A DNA stretch of 64,000 bases. Source: Chamaelirium japonicum. Taxonomy: Eukaryota; Streptophyta; Magnoliopsida; Liliales; Melanthiaceae. Numbering within the stretch: position 1 is the first letter of the stretch; every line of letters starts with the position of its first letter. The stretch is from positions 89,789,156-89,853,155 of the forward strand of contig OX393549.1 in NCBI GenBank assembly GCA_947650365.1. The letters run 5' to 3'. Made by a program: the position numbers and the translations under genes. The notes below the pieces were generated by a model. It had not been told where the DNA came from and did not search any database. It worked only from the letters and a program-made list of their open reading frames with translations. This document shows positions 23,009-33,663 of this stretch, one piece after another.

Positions 23009-24573
23009 TTACCTATTTGCCCCTCACTTTCTAATTGAAAAAGGTAACGATAAGAGGGGTTTATTAAATGTCAGAATGTATGAGGGGGGTCTTAGTAATA
23101 CTTACAAAAATAATGATTTTTTATAATATAAGTATTTGTTAGGTGGTTATATGCAATTTTTTTTTAAAAATCTAATATAACGACACTAAAACAGAGCCCT
23201 CTCTCTAGTGTTTTGACACATGGATTTCTTTTTAACAGCGAAACCCCTTCTCCCGTGTGAAGGCACCTCTCTCGCATAATATCCTATTGAAAACCTACTA
23301 TAAAGATTGAAAATCATGCATTATAATCCTATTAAAAACTTATCATAATTCCATGTAGAATAGTCCATTTGAATATGTATCTCTCTACCTATCTCTATCC
23401 ACTGAAATTCTGAATCACATTTACAAACTGTCATAATTCTGAATCACATTTGTCTTTATCCTAAGGAGAATGAGCCTAATTTTTCATCTCTTGGTGTGAT
23501 GCAATGCATCGGGATATCTCCATCATTATCTCCATAATCGAATACATGCAATCAGTGTAGGGTGATTGAAAATGTTTTATTACAATGCTTCTCTCTTAAA
23601 ACCCCCTCCCTTTACCCCTCACTTCAGTCATTCTTCTTTCTCTCGAACTCGCGCAAGTGATTTCCATCTTGAGAGATATTTTCTACTCAACTGCAAAGAT
23701 CTTCGATGTAATATAATCTCTTTTTTTTTTAAAATCAATTCAAAGTTGTTTTTCTCGATTCAAGAATTAAAAATCTTCCTTCGGTATGCCTTAAATTTGA
23801 GGTTACTCTCACTTTTTTTTTTCTTTATGAGTTCTTCCCCCTTTTGTAATTATCGGGCCAGAGATCTGACACGATGCATCATTGCACTAGATTCATCCTC
23901 GATTTTTACATAATTCTGTCTTGAATTTGTTTTATTTGACTTATTGTTATTCTTCTTTACATTAACCTACGTACATATTTTAGGAATCAACATCTTGTTT
24001 GATTTTATTTTTATTTTTATTTGTTTGTTATTCTAGGTTAATGTGAATTTAATTTTTCTTCACTTGGTTTCTTATATGGATCAAATTTCATCGGTGAAGG
24101 AGTATATGGATGCATTCCTAAGAGATACGTTTCTTTCATCAATGACTTTTATAATTCTAATATTGAATTTTTTTTTTTAGCCTTTTACGTTTGAATTTAT
24201 TTTTTAAGGGTTCAAATTTTAGTCCGTGAAATTATTTTTTAGGGTTCAAATTTTAGCAATTAACCTAGTATAAAATTATAGCCATTAACTACTCCTAACC
24301 TAATCCAGATTTGACTAGTGATTCACATTTGAGTTTGATGCCAGGTCAGCCCCGATAGATGGATCTTCACGTGGCCGGCCTGTTCAGGTTTGCTTTAGCG
24401 AAGATGATCCGACACATCATTGGGCCAGGCCCAGGCCCAGGCCCAGGCCCGTTCTATCTCGAGAGTAGTTTCTAGCCTACAAACAGCCAATGAATGCCTC
24501 ATGCATTTCAAAGTCCAAATGGTTTGTGTTGTGTTTGAAGCCCACTCAGCCTACATTCCTTAAACATTGTTGT
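23009..24573. other. AT-rich intergenic sequence
   Basis: No gene is recognised. About 23,185-23,430 resembles the first part of the Helitron-like units at 25,690-26,953 (GAAGGC.CCTCTC, TATTAAAAAC.TA.CATAA), so it may be an old relative. A short CAGGCC repeat lies at 24,428-24,450. The rest is T-rich with homopolymer runs. Confidence 0.4.
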
Positions 24574-24899
24574 TGTTGGTTACCCTCACATCCTAAAATC
24601 CGGGTCATAAGGGGAGGTTCACAGAGGATATATAAAGTGAACGATAGGTGCCTCCTTTTTTGATGTTGGACTAACCGATGGTTTTTCTCAACACCCTACC
24701 CAAGCGGAGCAAGCCGAGCGAGGCACAATCGAAAGGGGCTGCACCCGGAGGGAGACGGTGAACCCAGCTCTGATACCATGTTGGATACCCTCACACCCTA
24801 AAACCCGGGTCGTAAGGGAAGATCCACAGAGTGTATATAATGCGGGGTCATAGGTGCCCCTTTTACCGATGTGGGACTAACCGGCGGACTTCCTCAACA
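24574..24899 (-). mobile_element. TRIM element with about 120-bp LTRs
   Basis: Direct repeats at 24,574-24,693 and 24,779-24,899 (TGTTGG...CTCAACA) flank an 85-bp core. The core ends with GCTCTGATACCA (24,767-24,778), the complement of the tRNA-Met primer site, directly at the second repeat. A perfect 5-bp duplication GTTGT (24,569-24,573 and 24,900-24,904) flanks the unit. It codes for nothing. A TATATAA-type box lies in each LTR. The two LTRs differ clearly, so it is not very young. Confidence 0.88.
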
Positions 24900-24949
24900 G
24901 TTGTTATACTATCACTTATCAAATAAAGCTCTCTTGCAATCTTCTCAAA

Positions 24950-25356
24950 AGCTATCTTTCTCTGTTTCTTCTTCTGCTCATTAGAAACCACAGAGTAGGC
25001 AAAAGGATGGCCTCGAATATTGAATTTCTGCTTAAAATGCTCTCTCGAACTTGCGTAGAGAAATTGCAGTGCAACAAAAGATGATCAACTGTCTTAACAT
25101 CAAAAATACCTAAGTGATTTCTTTTGTAGAGATTTATTTTTGTCAAGATACGATCATGGAGAGCTAACCATGTAAGTGTTTTAGCCGTTAATAGGGCTTT
25201 ACATTTCCATAAAAGTATGGAAAAAACTTTTGTTGTACCACCTAAATTAAGGAAGGAATAGTAGGATTTAACCAAAAATCGATCCGAAGGATTCCACTTC
25301 CATGCTACATAGTCTCGTTCTGCCGATAAGGAAAATGAGCTTAAGATAGTAGAGCA
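24950..25356 (-). pseudogene. LINE reverse transcriptase C-terminal (zf-RVT) fragment
   Basis: The minus-strand frame reads ...ERDYVAWKWNPSDRFLVKSYY, then LLWKCKALLTAKTLTWLALHDRILTK..LYKRN and VDHLLLHCNFS. This is the zinc-binding domain at the C-terminus of plant L1-type LINE polyproteins: the W....P.K...F.W......LT...L..R pattern, then the H.L..C motif. Only about 130 residues remain and no upstream reverse transcriptase is present, so it is a truncated remnant. The open frame ends at 24,952. Confidence 0.75.
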
Positions 25357-25655
25357 TCTCCAATGGTCTCACTTGAGGCCGTTGATCCAACATATCCAAC
25401 GACAATCCCCCCGAAAAGGCCTCAAACGGGCTTCCTTACCAATCGCCACATTTAAAATAAGCCTCAAAGGCTCGCCCAATTTGTTGGCTCGCTTGATAAT
25501 CGCCGGTCAGTACAATTGATGTCTGTTGCGATAGAGGCCATCCGATTAAGTAAAAATGGACTGTTTGATTCTATCTATAGAGACCATTCATTTTGGAACT
25601 ATTACATTGTAGGAAGTGGATAGGGAGTTCATTGGAGTAGGCGCAACCACTCACC
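25350..25655. mobile_element. MITE-like unit with imperfect terminal inverted repeats
   Basis: It begins GAGCATCTCCAATGG, a common start of plant MITEs. Its right edge ATTGGAGTAGGCGC reads on the other strand as CCTACTCCAATGAAC, an imperfect partner. An internal AGCCTCAAAGGCT palindrome is present. No clear target duplication was identified, so the limits are approximate. Confidence 0.4.
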
Positions 25656-25689
25656 AAACATACTGACATCTATATATATCTATATCTAT

Positions 25690-26003
25690 ATATCTATACT
25701 ATATACTAAAATGGAAGCCTCTCTCCCGTGTTGTGACACGTGGACGTCTTTTAAAGAACCATAATCATTCTTCCATGTGTGAACATGGCTTAGTTTTAAA
25801 TTCTATTAAAAACCTACCATAAAGATAATAAAACACTCATTCAATGGTATTTAATTATCATTTGATGTTAATCTCTCTCTCTCTCTCTAACAAGTGAATC
25901 ACACTCACTTCATATTTTATACTTCTTCGAACAGTTGTGATGTCATCTCTGCCAAATAGCTGTGCATCAAGCTCATCTGGGCATTGCCCGGGTTTCTTAC
26001 TAG
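25690..26003 (+). mobile_element. Helitron-like non-autonomous unit 1 of a head-to-tail array
   Basis: It starts near TCTATACTATATACTAAAATGG and ends with the hairpin GGGCATTGCCC, then GGGTTTCTTACTAG. The 5' TC start, the 3' hairpin and the CTAG end followed by T fit plant Helitrons. It contains no coding sequence. A (CT)n tract sits in the middle. Confidence 0.7.
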
Positions 26004-26182
26004 TATCTATACTAAAATGGAAGCCTCTCTCCCGTGTTGTGACATGTGGACGTTTCTTAAAGAGCTAGAATTCTTCTTCCGTGTGTGAACGCGGCTCTCT
26101 TTTAAATCCATTTAAAAACCTACCATAAAGATGATAAATTTTCATTCAATGGTATTTAATGGTCATTTGATATTAATCTCTT

Positions 26183-26216
<34 letters not shown>

Positions 26217-26329
26217 ACAAGTGAATCACACTCACTTCTGATTTCACAAAACTTCAAACAGTTGCGATGTCGTCTTTGCCAAATGACGTGCATCAAGCAC
26301 ATTGGGGCATTGCCTGAGTTTCTTACTAG
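26004..26329 (+). mobile_element. Helitron-like unit 2
   Basis: It begins TATCTATACTAAAATGGAAG directly after the CTAG of unit 1. It has the same body, a longer (CT)n tract (about 26,180-26,215), and ends GGGGCATTGCC..GTTTCTTACTAG. Confidence 0.7.
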
Positions 26330-26631
26330 TATATACTAAAATGGAAGCCTCTCTCCCATTTTGTGACACATGGACATCTTTTAAAGAGCTATAATTCTTC
26401 TTTCTTCAGTATGTGAATGTGACTCTTTTAAATTCTTTTAAAAACCTACCATAAAGATGATAAATTTTCATTTAATGGCATTTAATTGTCATTTGATGTT
26501 AATTTCTTTCTCTCTCTAACAAGTGAATCACACTCACTTCAGATTTCACACTTCTTCGAATAGTTGTGATGTCGTCTTTGCCAAATGGCATGCATCAAGC
26601 ACATTTGGGCATTGCCCGGGTTTCTTACTAG
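26330..26631 (+). mobile_element. Helitron-like unit 3
   Basis: It begins TATATACTAAAATGGAAGCC after the CTAG of unit 2 and ends GGGCATTGCCCGGG, then TTTCTTACTAG. Confidence 0.7.
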
Positions 26632-26793
26632 CATATACTAAAGTGGAAGCCTCTCTCTCGTGTTGTGACATGTGGACGTCTTTTAAATAGCTAGAATTCT
26701 TCTTCTGTGTGTGAACGCGACGCTCTTTTAAATCCATTTAAAAACATATCATAAATATGATAAATTTTTATTAAATGGCATATAATGGTATGT

Positions 26794-26836
<43 letters not shown>

Positions 26837-26953
26837 ACAAGTGAATTACACTCACTTCAGATTTCACATTTCTTCAAACATGAGCGATATCGTCTTTGGC
26901 AAATGATGTACGTGCATCAAGCACATTCGGGCATTGCCCGGGTTTCTTACTAG
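26632..26953 (+). mobile_element. Helitron-like unit 4
   Basis: It begins CATATACTAAAGTGGAAGCC after the CTAG of unit 3, carries a long (CT)n run (about 26,797-26,836) and ends CGGGCATTGCCCGGG, then TTTCTTACTAG before T. Confidence 0.7.
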
Positions 26954-27374
26954 TGATAATAATGGCTCACCAAATCTGACTTTTAAGCTAGGGAGGCCAT
27001 CAAAGATGCTATCGAACAGAAGCTGATTTGACAAGGTGAGAATGATAACACATTTCTTAGATCCGTTCCATTCAGGGTTCTAGTGGCACCCACTTGTCTT
27101 CATGGAACGGATGTTTTCTAATCCTTGATTGTGAGTTGTGACCCATCGCTTCCCTTTACCCTTTTTTATTTTTCTGAAATGGAAAGTTAAACCCATTTCT
27201 TTTTTTTTTGGTAGGAAGTTAAACCCATTTCTCCCTACGCCCATAAATACTCTCATGATCTATTGGGTCAAATCTTTCAAAAATAATAATAATTAAAAAA
27301 AAAAACTATTAGGACGGTCCTTGGGTTGCTAGCCAAGTTCAAAACCATCAGTATTGAGCGATCGTCTTCATCAA
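26954..27374. other. Intergenic sequence, no gene seen
   Basis: Unique-looking sequence with T-rich and A-rich runs (about 27,200 and 27,295). The last five bases, ATCAA (27,370-27,374), are the left target duplication of the next element. Confidence 0.5.
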
Positions 27375-28019
27375 AGTTACGAAGAGAGGGGGAGAGAGAA
27401 TAGGATTGGGTAGAAAACCTCCTTGTATTATCTCATTAATCTCAATCACATTACATAAGACTACCTCTCTTTATATAGAGAGAGAATGCACACCATTATG
27501 TTACCACAACAAAGGTGAGACTAATAGAATACTAACACACTACATCTAATACCCCCCGTCAAACTGATGTAAGGTATAAACCGACATCAGTTTGCTTAAT
27601 AAAAGGAAGGAGAAAGAAAGGAAGAAAAAAATTACATCAAATAACCCCTTTTCTTTTTATGCTGTAAAGGAAAGATAGTGCCAGGGCGACCTGCAAGCAA
27701 GTCGTCCTGGAAACCCGATTGACCTGCAAGCAGGACAATCGGGGGAACCCGGCCAACCTGTAAGCAGGTCAACCAGGGGAATTAGCAATGATCACAAAGG
27801 ATCGGAGCGAAGGAAGCCGACAGTGATGGAAGCCGGCAATAACGGAGGCCGAAGGGAGAGAGAGCGGCTAAGAAAAGAGGTGAATGCGTGAGACCTCATA
27901 AGAGGCAAGCATCCCGCCGAAGCAAGTACTTGACACCTCTTAGAAGATCTCAATCATCACAGACAAAGAAGAAGGAGAAGATGAAGAGTCGTAGCTCTGA
28001 TAGGGTCACAAGACCAAGA

Positions 28020-28340
28020 AAAGGAAGAGGATCCAAAAGCCGGCGCAAGAATGACCGGAACGAGAGTGGATCCAAAAGCCGGCACAAGACAAGTGTGATC
28101 GGAACAAGAAAGGATCCAAAAAGCCGGCACAAAACAGGTGTGACCGGAACTAGAGACGATCTAAAAGCCGACACAAGACAAGTGTGACCGGAACGAGAAA
28201 GGATCCAAAAGCCGGCACAAAACAAGTGTGACCGGAACTAGAGAGGATCTAAAAGCCGGCACAAGACAAGTGTGACCGGAACGAGAGAGGATCCAAAAGC
28301 CGACACAAAACAAGTGTGACCGGAACTAGAGAGGATCAAA
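28020..28340 (+). repeat. About 46-bp tandem repeat in the core of the small LTR element
   Basis: Units contain GGATCCAAAAGCCGGCACAA, then ACAAGTGTGACCGGAAC and GAGA. About 6-7 copies run in register with small changes. Confidence 0.8.
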
Positions 28341-28498
28341 AGGTGCAAGGCAGATCGGTAAGGCGCAGAGCGCAAAAATACCAAGGCGCAAGGGCACAGA
28401 GCGAGGCGATGGGGCAGGCGAATCTACAAAGCGCAAGGGCATAGGGTGCAAGGCGGGCTAACAAAGCTCAAGGTGCAGTGGACGGCGGGCGCGGAATG

Positions 28499-29179
28499 CT
28501 AAGGCGGCCGGATCAAACGGCTTAGGGCTCCGGCAGCCAGCAAGACCGATGGGCACAGGCTGGAGCCGAAGGAGGAGCGGTAGCTTGAGTGCAGGGCCGC
28601 AGAGAGAGTGCCATTGGGCCGGCGGAGGAGGCGACCCGCACTAGCAATGGGGCTTCGCCGATGATCCAGCCGATCGAATCCCTTAACCACCGGTCCAGTT
28701 TTTCCGGGGTGACGGCCTCCTCCTCCCTGGTCGGCGTCGTGAAAGGGATCCACCCGATCAGAAGAAGAGAGAGAGGAGGGGCAGTCCACGCTAGGGTTGG
28801 TCGTGAGGAGGGTGACGTGCGGCGCCTGCTGCCTCCTCCTCCGTGGCGTCGTCTTTGATCTCAGAGAACGGAATCGGGATCGAGACGTCGTGGTCATCAA
28901 GAAGAGGGCCAAAAGAGTGCTCGGAGCAGATGTCGCCGGCCTCGAGGAGCACCGCACCGGGCCGGAGTAACAGCACGAGGCCGGAGCAACAACACGAGGT
29001 TGGCGGTGCGGGGCTGAGAACACGACGGACGGGCGCCGCACCGGGCCGGAGCAACAGCACGAGGCTGGAGGCAGATCTGGCGGTAGAGAGACGGGAAAAA
29101 AATAATTTTTATTTTTTCCGGCCTCCTCGATGTTGTCGACGACGACCGAGGAGGCCGAGGCCGGAGAGGAGAGCGTCAA
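28499..29179 (-). other. Long open frame after the primer site, function unknown
   Basis: A 226-codon frame begins about 20 bases downstream of the primer-binding site on the minus strand of the small LTR element, where gag would start. It is rich in Ser, Pro and Arg and repeats a CSGPVR-type motif. I recognise no Gag domain. It may be a degenerate or captured sequence, or simply GC-rich open sequence. Confidence 0.25.
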
Positions 29180-29393
29180 ACCCTAGGCCAAGAGGGTTGG
29201 CTCTGATACCATGTTACGAAGAGAGGGGGAGAGAGAATAGGATTGGGGAGAAAACCTCCTTGTATTATCTCATTAATCTCAATCACATTACATAAGACTA
29301 CCTCTCTTTATATAGAGAGAGAACGCACACCATTATGTTACCACAACCAAGGTGGGACTAATAGAATACTAACACACTACATCTAATAATCAA

Positions 29394-30068
29394 GATAATA
29401 TTGTTTTGCGATTACACAAAAAAAATTCCTTTTTTTCTTCTATGGTTTAAATAATGGGATGGTAATATGAAGTTTTTTGTGTTGTGGGAACCGAAAGCGA
29501 TGGCAACGGAGACAACAGAGGAGCATCAGTATATAGATAAAGCTGTAACTTGAAACATTCTCTCTGTATTTCCTTTTTGTTAGGGTTGCTGAGTGGATCA
29601 GGTGCGATAATTAGGATATATTACCTTTCTCTGAATACATGTTTTTTTATTCGGTTAATTAGATCCAGGTCCTTAACTATTTTGCAATAATAGCCACATG
29701 ACACCATAATTTGTTATATTAATTAAGGTCCCTACAAGTATAGATTCGTTTTCAGAAAGAGTATACATTCGAATGGAGGGACTTGAGCTATATATCGAAA
29801 TTAACATGTCCTGCAATTAAGAGTCATCTCTCATAAAGGACTTATGTCAAACTTCCCATATTTTGTTTACCCTACTACTTTTTCTATGTAAAGTCTGGTA
29901 GTTCGAGTCACTTGTCGTGTTAGGGTCAAAAACATCATGCCACGCCGAGAGTAAGGGCCCTAATGTCCCACCTCTAATGCACTCCCATCCTACGCTTCCC
30001 AATCTTGTTGATCCTTAATTGATAAGTTGATGATCTACATCTCTATTGTTGTTTTGCCATTCGACAAA
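29394..30068. other. AT-rich intergenic sequence, no gene seen
   Basis: There is no convincing open frame, repeat or element end in this stretch. Confidence 0.5.
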
Positions 30069-30199
30069 CCATGGCAACAGCTAATGGGAGGATGATCTTT
30101 GCACGATGTTGTGTGGAGGTGAGGTTTGGAGATGAGCTTTCCGAAAACGGATCGATCAAATTCTATCAACCAGTGCTATACGATTGGAAACCACAGGGG

Positions 30200-30684
30200 T
30201 AGGGGTGGCAATGGGTCGGGTCGGGTCGGGTTCGGGTCGGGTTGAGACATAGGTATAACCGCAAAACACCCAAATCGAACCCGACCCGTTTAATAAACGG
30301 GTCAAAAACGTAAATCCAAACCCGACCCGCCTAATAAATTGGTTGACCCGACCCGTCTAATCAACTGGTTGACCCGACCCGACCCGTTAAACTACTAAAT
30401 AGGTCGGGACGGGTTGGTTTGGTTGGGTCAACATAACCCATGAAAACCTGTCGGGTTGGGTTAGGTCGGGTTGGGTCAGGTTGGCTTGGGTTGGGTTGAC
30501 ACGACCCATTTGGTAAACAGGTCAAGTCGGGTCAATCGGGTTATAAGTACAAACCCGAACCCGACCCATTAAATAAACAGGTCAATCGGGTCAACCCGTT
30601 TATGACCCGAACCCGTTTAGGCTAAACCCAAACCCGGTAACTTTGGGTCGGGTTGGCGGGTCGGGTCAAGGATTGCCACCCCTA
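30200..30684 (+). mobile_element. hAT MITE, 485 bp, with perfect inverted ends
   Basis: Ends TAGGGGTGGCAAT and ATTGCCACCCCTA are perfect inverted repeats. An 8-bp duplication CACAGGGG lies at 30,192-30,199 and 30,685-30,692. The body is made of GGGTCGGGT / ACCCGACCC motifs in both directions. The 8-bp duplication and the TAGGGGTGGCAA end are typical of plant hAT MITEs. Confidence 0.92.
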
Positions 30685-30778
30685 CACAGGGGTGCACGAC
30701 CATGCCGAGGGAGAATGCGATCCTTTGAAGCTGATGGGCAAAGGGCTGGTGATCCGGAAAACTATTAATGCAGGTTCG

Positions 30779-31067
30779 CAGGGCCGGCCCTGAGGGTAGG
30801 CGAGCAAGGCGGTTGCCTAGGGCCCCCAATTAATTTATACTAATAGGGGCCCCACAATCAAGCCCAAATACTAAAGGAGGGGGGCTCAATAGTCAAGTCC
30901 AAACGACAAACACCAACAGCCAAAATGTATTTTCCAATAAAAGCAAATTTTGTATTGATACTTGCAAAAAAAAATTATTGGTACTTAAATTTTTTTCTTG
31001 CAATATATATAGGGGGCCCAACTTTTGCAGTTTGCCTAGGGCCCCCAAAATCTCAGGGCCGGCCCTG
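30779..31067 (+). mobile_element. hAT MITE, 289 bp, CAGGGCCGGCCCTG ends
   Basis: It starts CAGGGCCGGCCCTGAG and ends CTCAGGGCCGGCCCTG. The 8-bp flanks are CAGGTTCG (30,771-30,778) and CAGGTTTG (31,068-31,075), a duplication with one difference. The subterminal GCCTAGGGCCCCCA motif also recurs at both ends. This end sequence is widespread in plant hAT elements. Confidence 0.9.
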
Positions 31068-31103
31068 CAGGTTTGCAACCCAAGATGTCTCGGTACGCTT
31101 GAC

Positions 31104-31505
31104 TAGAGGTGTCAACGGTCGTGTCGTGACGGGTTCGTGTCGTGTCTAGTTTCGGGTCGTGTCAAAAACCCCAAGATCCGGACCTGACCCGTTTAACTAA
31201 TCGTGCCTAGATCGTAAACCCGTACCCGATCGGCTAATAAACGGGTAGACCCGGTAGGACCCGTTTACCACACGGGTCTCTTCAGTTGACCCGATCCGAC
31301 CCAATCCGACTCGACCCGACCTGACCCGATAGACCCGCTGGTACTATATATTACAATATCGGATTGCGGGTAGATCCGACCCGACCCGACACGACACGAC
31401 CTGTTGAATTTTAAACGGGTCTTACCTGTTCTACCGTGTCCAGACCCTAAACCTGGACCCGACCCGTTTTTTAAACGGGTCTATCGTGTCGACCCGTTTA
31501 CGAGG
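31104..31505 (+). mobile_element. hAT-MITE-like unit, one end recognised
   Basis: The left edge TAGAGGTGTCAACGG resembles the start of plant hAT MITEs and the body has GGGTCGTGTC / GACCCGTTTA motifs like the unit at 30,200. No matching inverted right end is visible, so it appears truncated or decayed. Confidence 0.45.
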
Positions 31506-31975
31506 GATCTTTCCATACAATTGCCTCGGGAGTCGGTATGGCTTCTATGGAAACCCCTGAAGTATTTCACTCTATTCCCAATAACATTGTCATTGATAAT
31601 CCAGCATGGATTAATGAGAGAAAAAGGATTCTGGAAGAGAAAGAAAAAGGCAAAAGGAAAGGAGCTAAGAAGAAGCAGGAGTTGGCAGAGAATTCCGAGA
31701 GGAGAAGCCTGAGAATTGCAAGTGGCAAAACTGTCCGACCCTCTCGATACCATGATTAATTCTTTACTTTTTTGGGTGTTTGTTGAATAGAGAGTTAAAG
31801 AGTTCAGTAGTTAGTCCGGCATTGCATTGTCTGCACACAGCTACGTGGTTAGGCTTCGCAGGAGTTTTTTTGCTTGCTCATCTAGAGTATAGCCAGGATT
31901 TGTAATTTTCTCATTCTCCCAAATTTAGGGTTCTTTATAAAGTCTTACTCACCTTTCGAAAAAAAAGAAGAAGTT

Positions 31976-32236
31976 ATGTGTTGATTCTCTATTCTTGCAT
32001 TTAAGGGGAATAGTTATGAAAGCCTAACCTCCTCACATCTTTTTAAGTTCCTACTTTAATTGTGGCTACTTTATTTGTTTTATTCTATGCATTTTTTTTT
32101 GCTTGATCATCATAACATACAAGCCCTACAGGTGAAGATCCAAGATCGAAATCTCTATCGCAAATATCTTCCCTCTATGGGATTTATTTTTTCCAATTTT
32201 TTGTTAATGCAAGTCTACAGGAGAAGATCAAGATCC

Positions 32237-32277
<41 letters not shown>

Positions 32278-32393
32278 ATTTTGTTGGTGAGAGCTATCTT
32301 CGATCTTCTGGATCTTTGCGGTAATATATATTTATCTAATTCGATATTGTTATTAATATGAGATTTTTTATATATTTAACCTCAGTCTGATTC
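31976..32393. other. Intergenic sequence with (CT)n tract
   Basis: No gene is seen. A (CT)n run lies at about 32,239-32,276. Confidence 0.5.
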
Positions 32394-32600
32394 TTCTTCA
32401 ATTCTTCGTAGAGAAAACTAGATAATCGGATGGCAATCTCTAATCCTGAGGACATTGGCACGGAGACCAGATATACAGAGGAAGCGGAAGAGGTGGGCAA
32501 GGGAGCGTCATCCGTCTCAACCGAGATCCAAGTGGAGGACAGAGATGAGACAATGGATCAATGCGTTGGTGCCTCATGTTCAAGCCTGAGGTTTGGATCC
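32394..32600 (+). repeat. Copy 1 of a diverged exon-like duplicate
   Basis: It shares with 33,335-33,525 a run of matches: CTGATTCTTCTTCAATT, a GTAGAGAAA string after a T-rich stretch, TAATCGGATG, TTGGCACGGAG, and a TCAAGTGGAGGAC..AGATGA string. The T-rich stretch ending in AG before GAGAAA looks like a splice acceptor. It may be an exon of an unknown gene or element. The open frame 32,430-32,627 has no recognised domain. Confidence 0.5.
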
Positions 32601-33334
32601 TATTGCACCAAGTATAACTCTTTTTGAACACATTACAAAAGTTAAGTTTATTTTCCAATAAATACCTTTCAGAAAATGCATATATTTGTGAAGTTGTGTT
32701 TCTAATACAAGTTAATAAAACAAAAATTTAAGAAAATCCACTACATTAAAACCTGCCATACTTCATGCAAAATGTCTGATACCATTTAATTTAGCACTAA
32801 AACGTGCTTCAACTTTTTGTTGATCCATGGTTTCTAAAGGCTTCTGTAAAGCCACCCATACTTTTACTCGAAAAAAGGTATTGTGAATCTTTATGTCTAG
32901 TTATGTTTATGACTTTCGTCACTAATCCATGTGTTCTAAAGGCATTGGTTAGGTAGACCTATGCTTCATAGATGATTTAGTTTGAAGAAAATAAATTTAT
33001 ATATATGACTTTCTTCACTTATTAAAAAAAGTTTACTCATTCATGTGTAATTATATTTATCCTTTGCATCCATTTGCTTGACTTTTCCATGATAAAAAAA
33101 AGTGTAATGTAATCAATCTAATTACATGGCTAGGAATGATGTATTTTTCTTCAAAAAAAAAAAAATTTTGAAAAGAATTTTAAGGACTCAAATTAATTTT
33201 ACTATCTTTTGGAAATTTAGTTTTCCTAGCACCTCATGGATATCGTCAATCGATGGCTCTGCACGACGGCAGGTGAAAGTTTTCACCCGGTGCGAGCCCT
33301 ATTGTTCATAATTTGAGATTTTAATGATTTAACG
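32601..33334. other. AT-rich intergenic sequence, no gene seen
   Basis: Homopolymer A runs occur near 33,095 and 33,157. There is no element end or coding frame I can support. Confidence 0.5.
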
Positions 33335-33525
33335 TCCGCCTGATTCTTCTTCAATTTTTTGTAGAGAAACTCAATAATCGGATGATGAGATACAATCTTG
33401 AGGGCGTTGGCACGGAGGTCAGAGATGGAGAGGAAACGAAAGAGGCCGGTGGGCGAGGGAGCATCATCTGCCTCAACCAATATTCAAGTGGAGGACACAG
33501 ATGAGTCAACGGATCTACTTGTCAA
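33335..33525 (+). repeat. Copy 2 of the diverged exon-like duplicate
   Basis: It is related to 32,394-32,600 by the ordered matches given there. It is not an exact copy; the reading frames differ after the first third. Confidence 0.5.
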
Positions 33526-33663
33526 TGTTCTTCTAACCATAAATTTCTGCATTTGGAACTGGATGCTACGGTCACCTTCAAAAAAACAAAAAATTTACAA
33601 ATTAATAATGAAAACACAATGTTTGATAAATTTATTTAGCAATTCTGTGTATTGCACAGGTTA

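Larger units (their letters stand above)
27375..29388 (-). mobile_element. Small non-autonomous LTR retroelement, 177-bp LTRs
   Basis: Direct repeats at 27,375-27,551 and 29,212-29,388 are nearly identical and each has a TATATAGAGAG-type box. The complement of the tRNA-Met primer site is at 29,200-29,211, abutting the right repeat. CCCCCCGTCAAACTG at 27,552 is a likely polypurine tract on the minus strand. A 5-bp duplication ATCAA lies at 27,370-27,374 and 29,389-29,393. The 1.66-kb core carries no recognised retroelement protein. Near-identical LTRs suggest a recent insertion. Confidence 0.85.
30069..31760 (+). pseudogene. LINE ORF1-like (DUF4283 / zinc-knuckle) fossil split by hAT MITEs
   Basis: At about 30,084-30,199 the plus frame reads FARCCVEVRFGDEL, then FYQPVLYDWKPQ, like the conserved (A)RVCVEV...V.YEWKP stretch of DUF4283 proteins of plant LINEs. 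After the first MITE, another frame reads HDHAEGECDPL (from about 30,695), like the zinc-knuckle H...C part. The piece continues between and after the MITEs. A 73-codon basic frame (31,538-31,759) may be the protein's C-terminal part. A run AAAAAAAAGAAGAAG near 31,961-31,975 could be the LINE tail. It is clearly non-functional. Confidence 0.5.

Noticed and set aside
25680-26960. CRISPR-like array of regularly spaced repeats
   Set aside because: The spacing is about 310 bp and the units are whole Helitron-like elements, in a plant genome.
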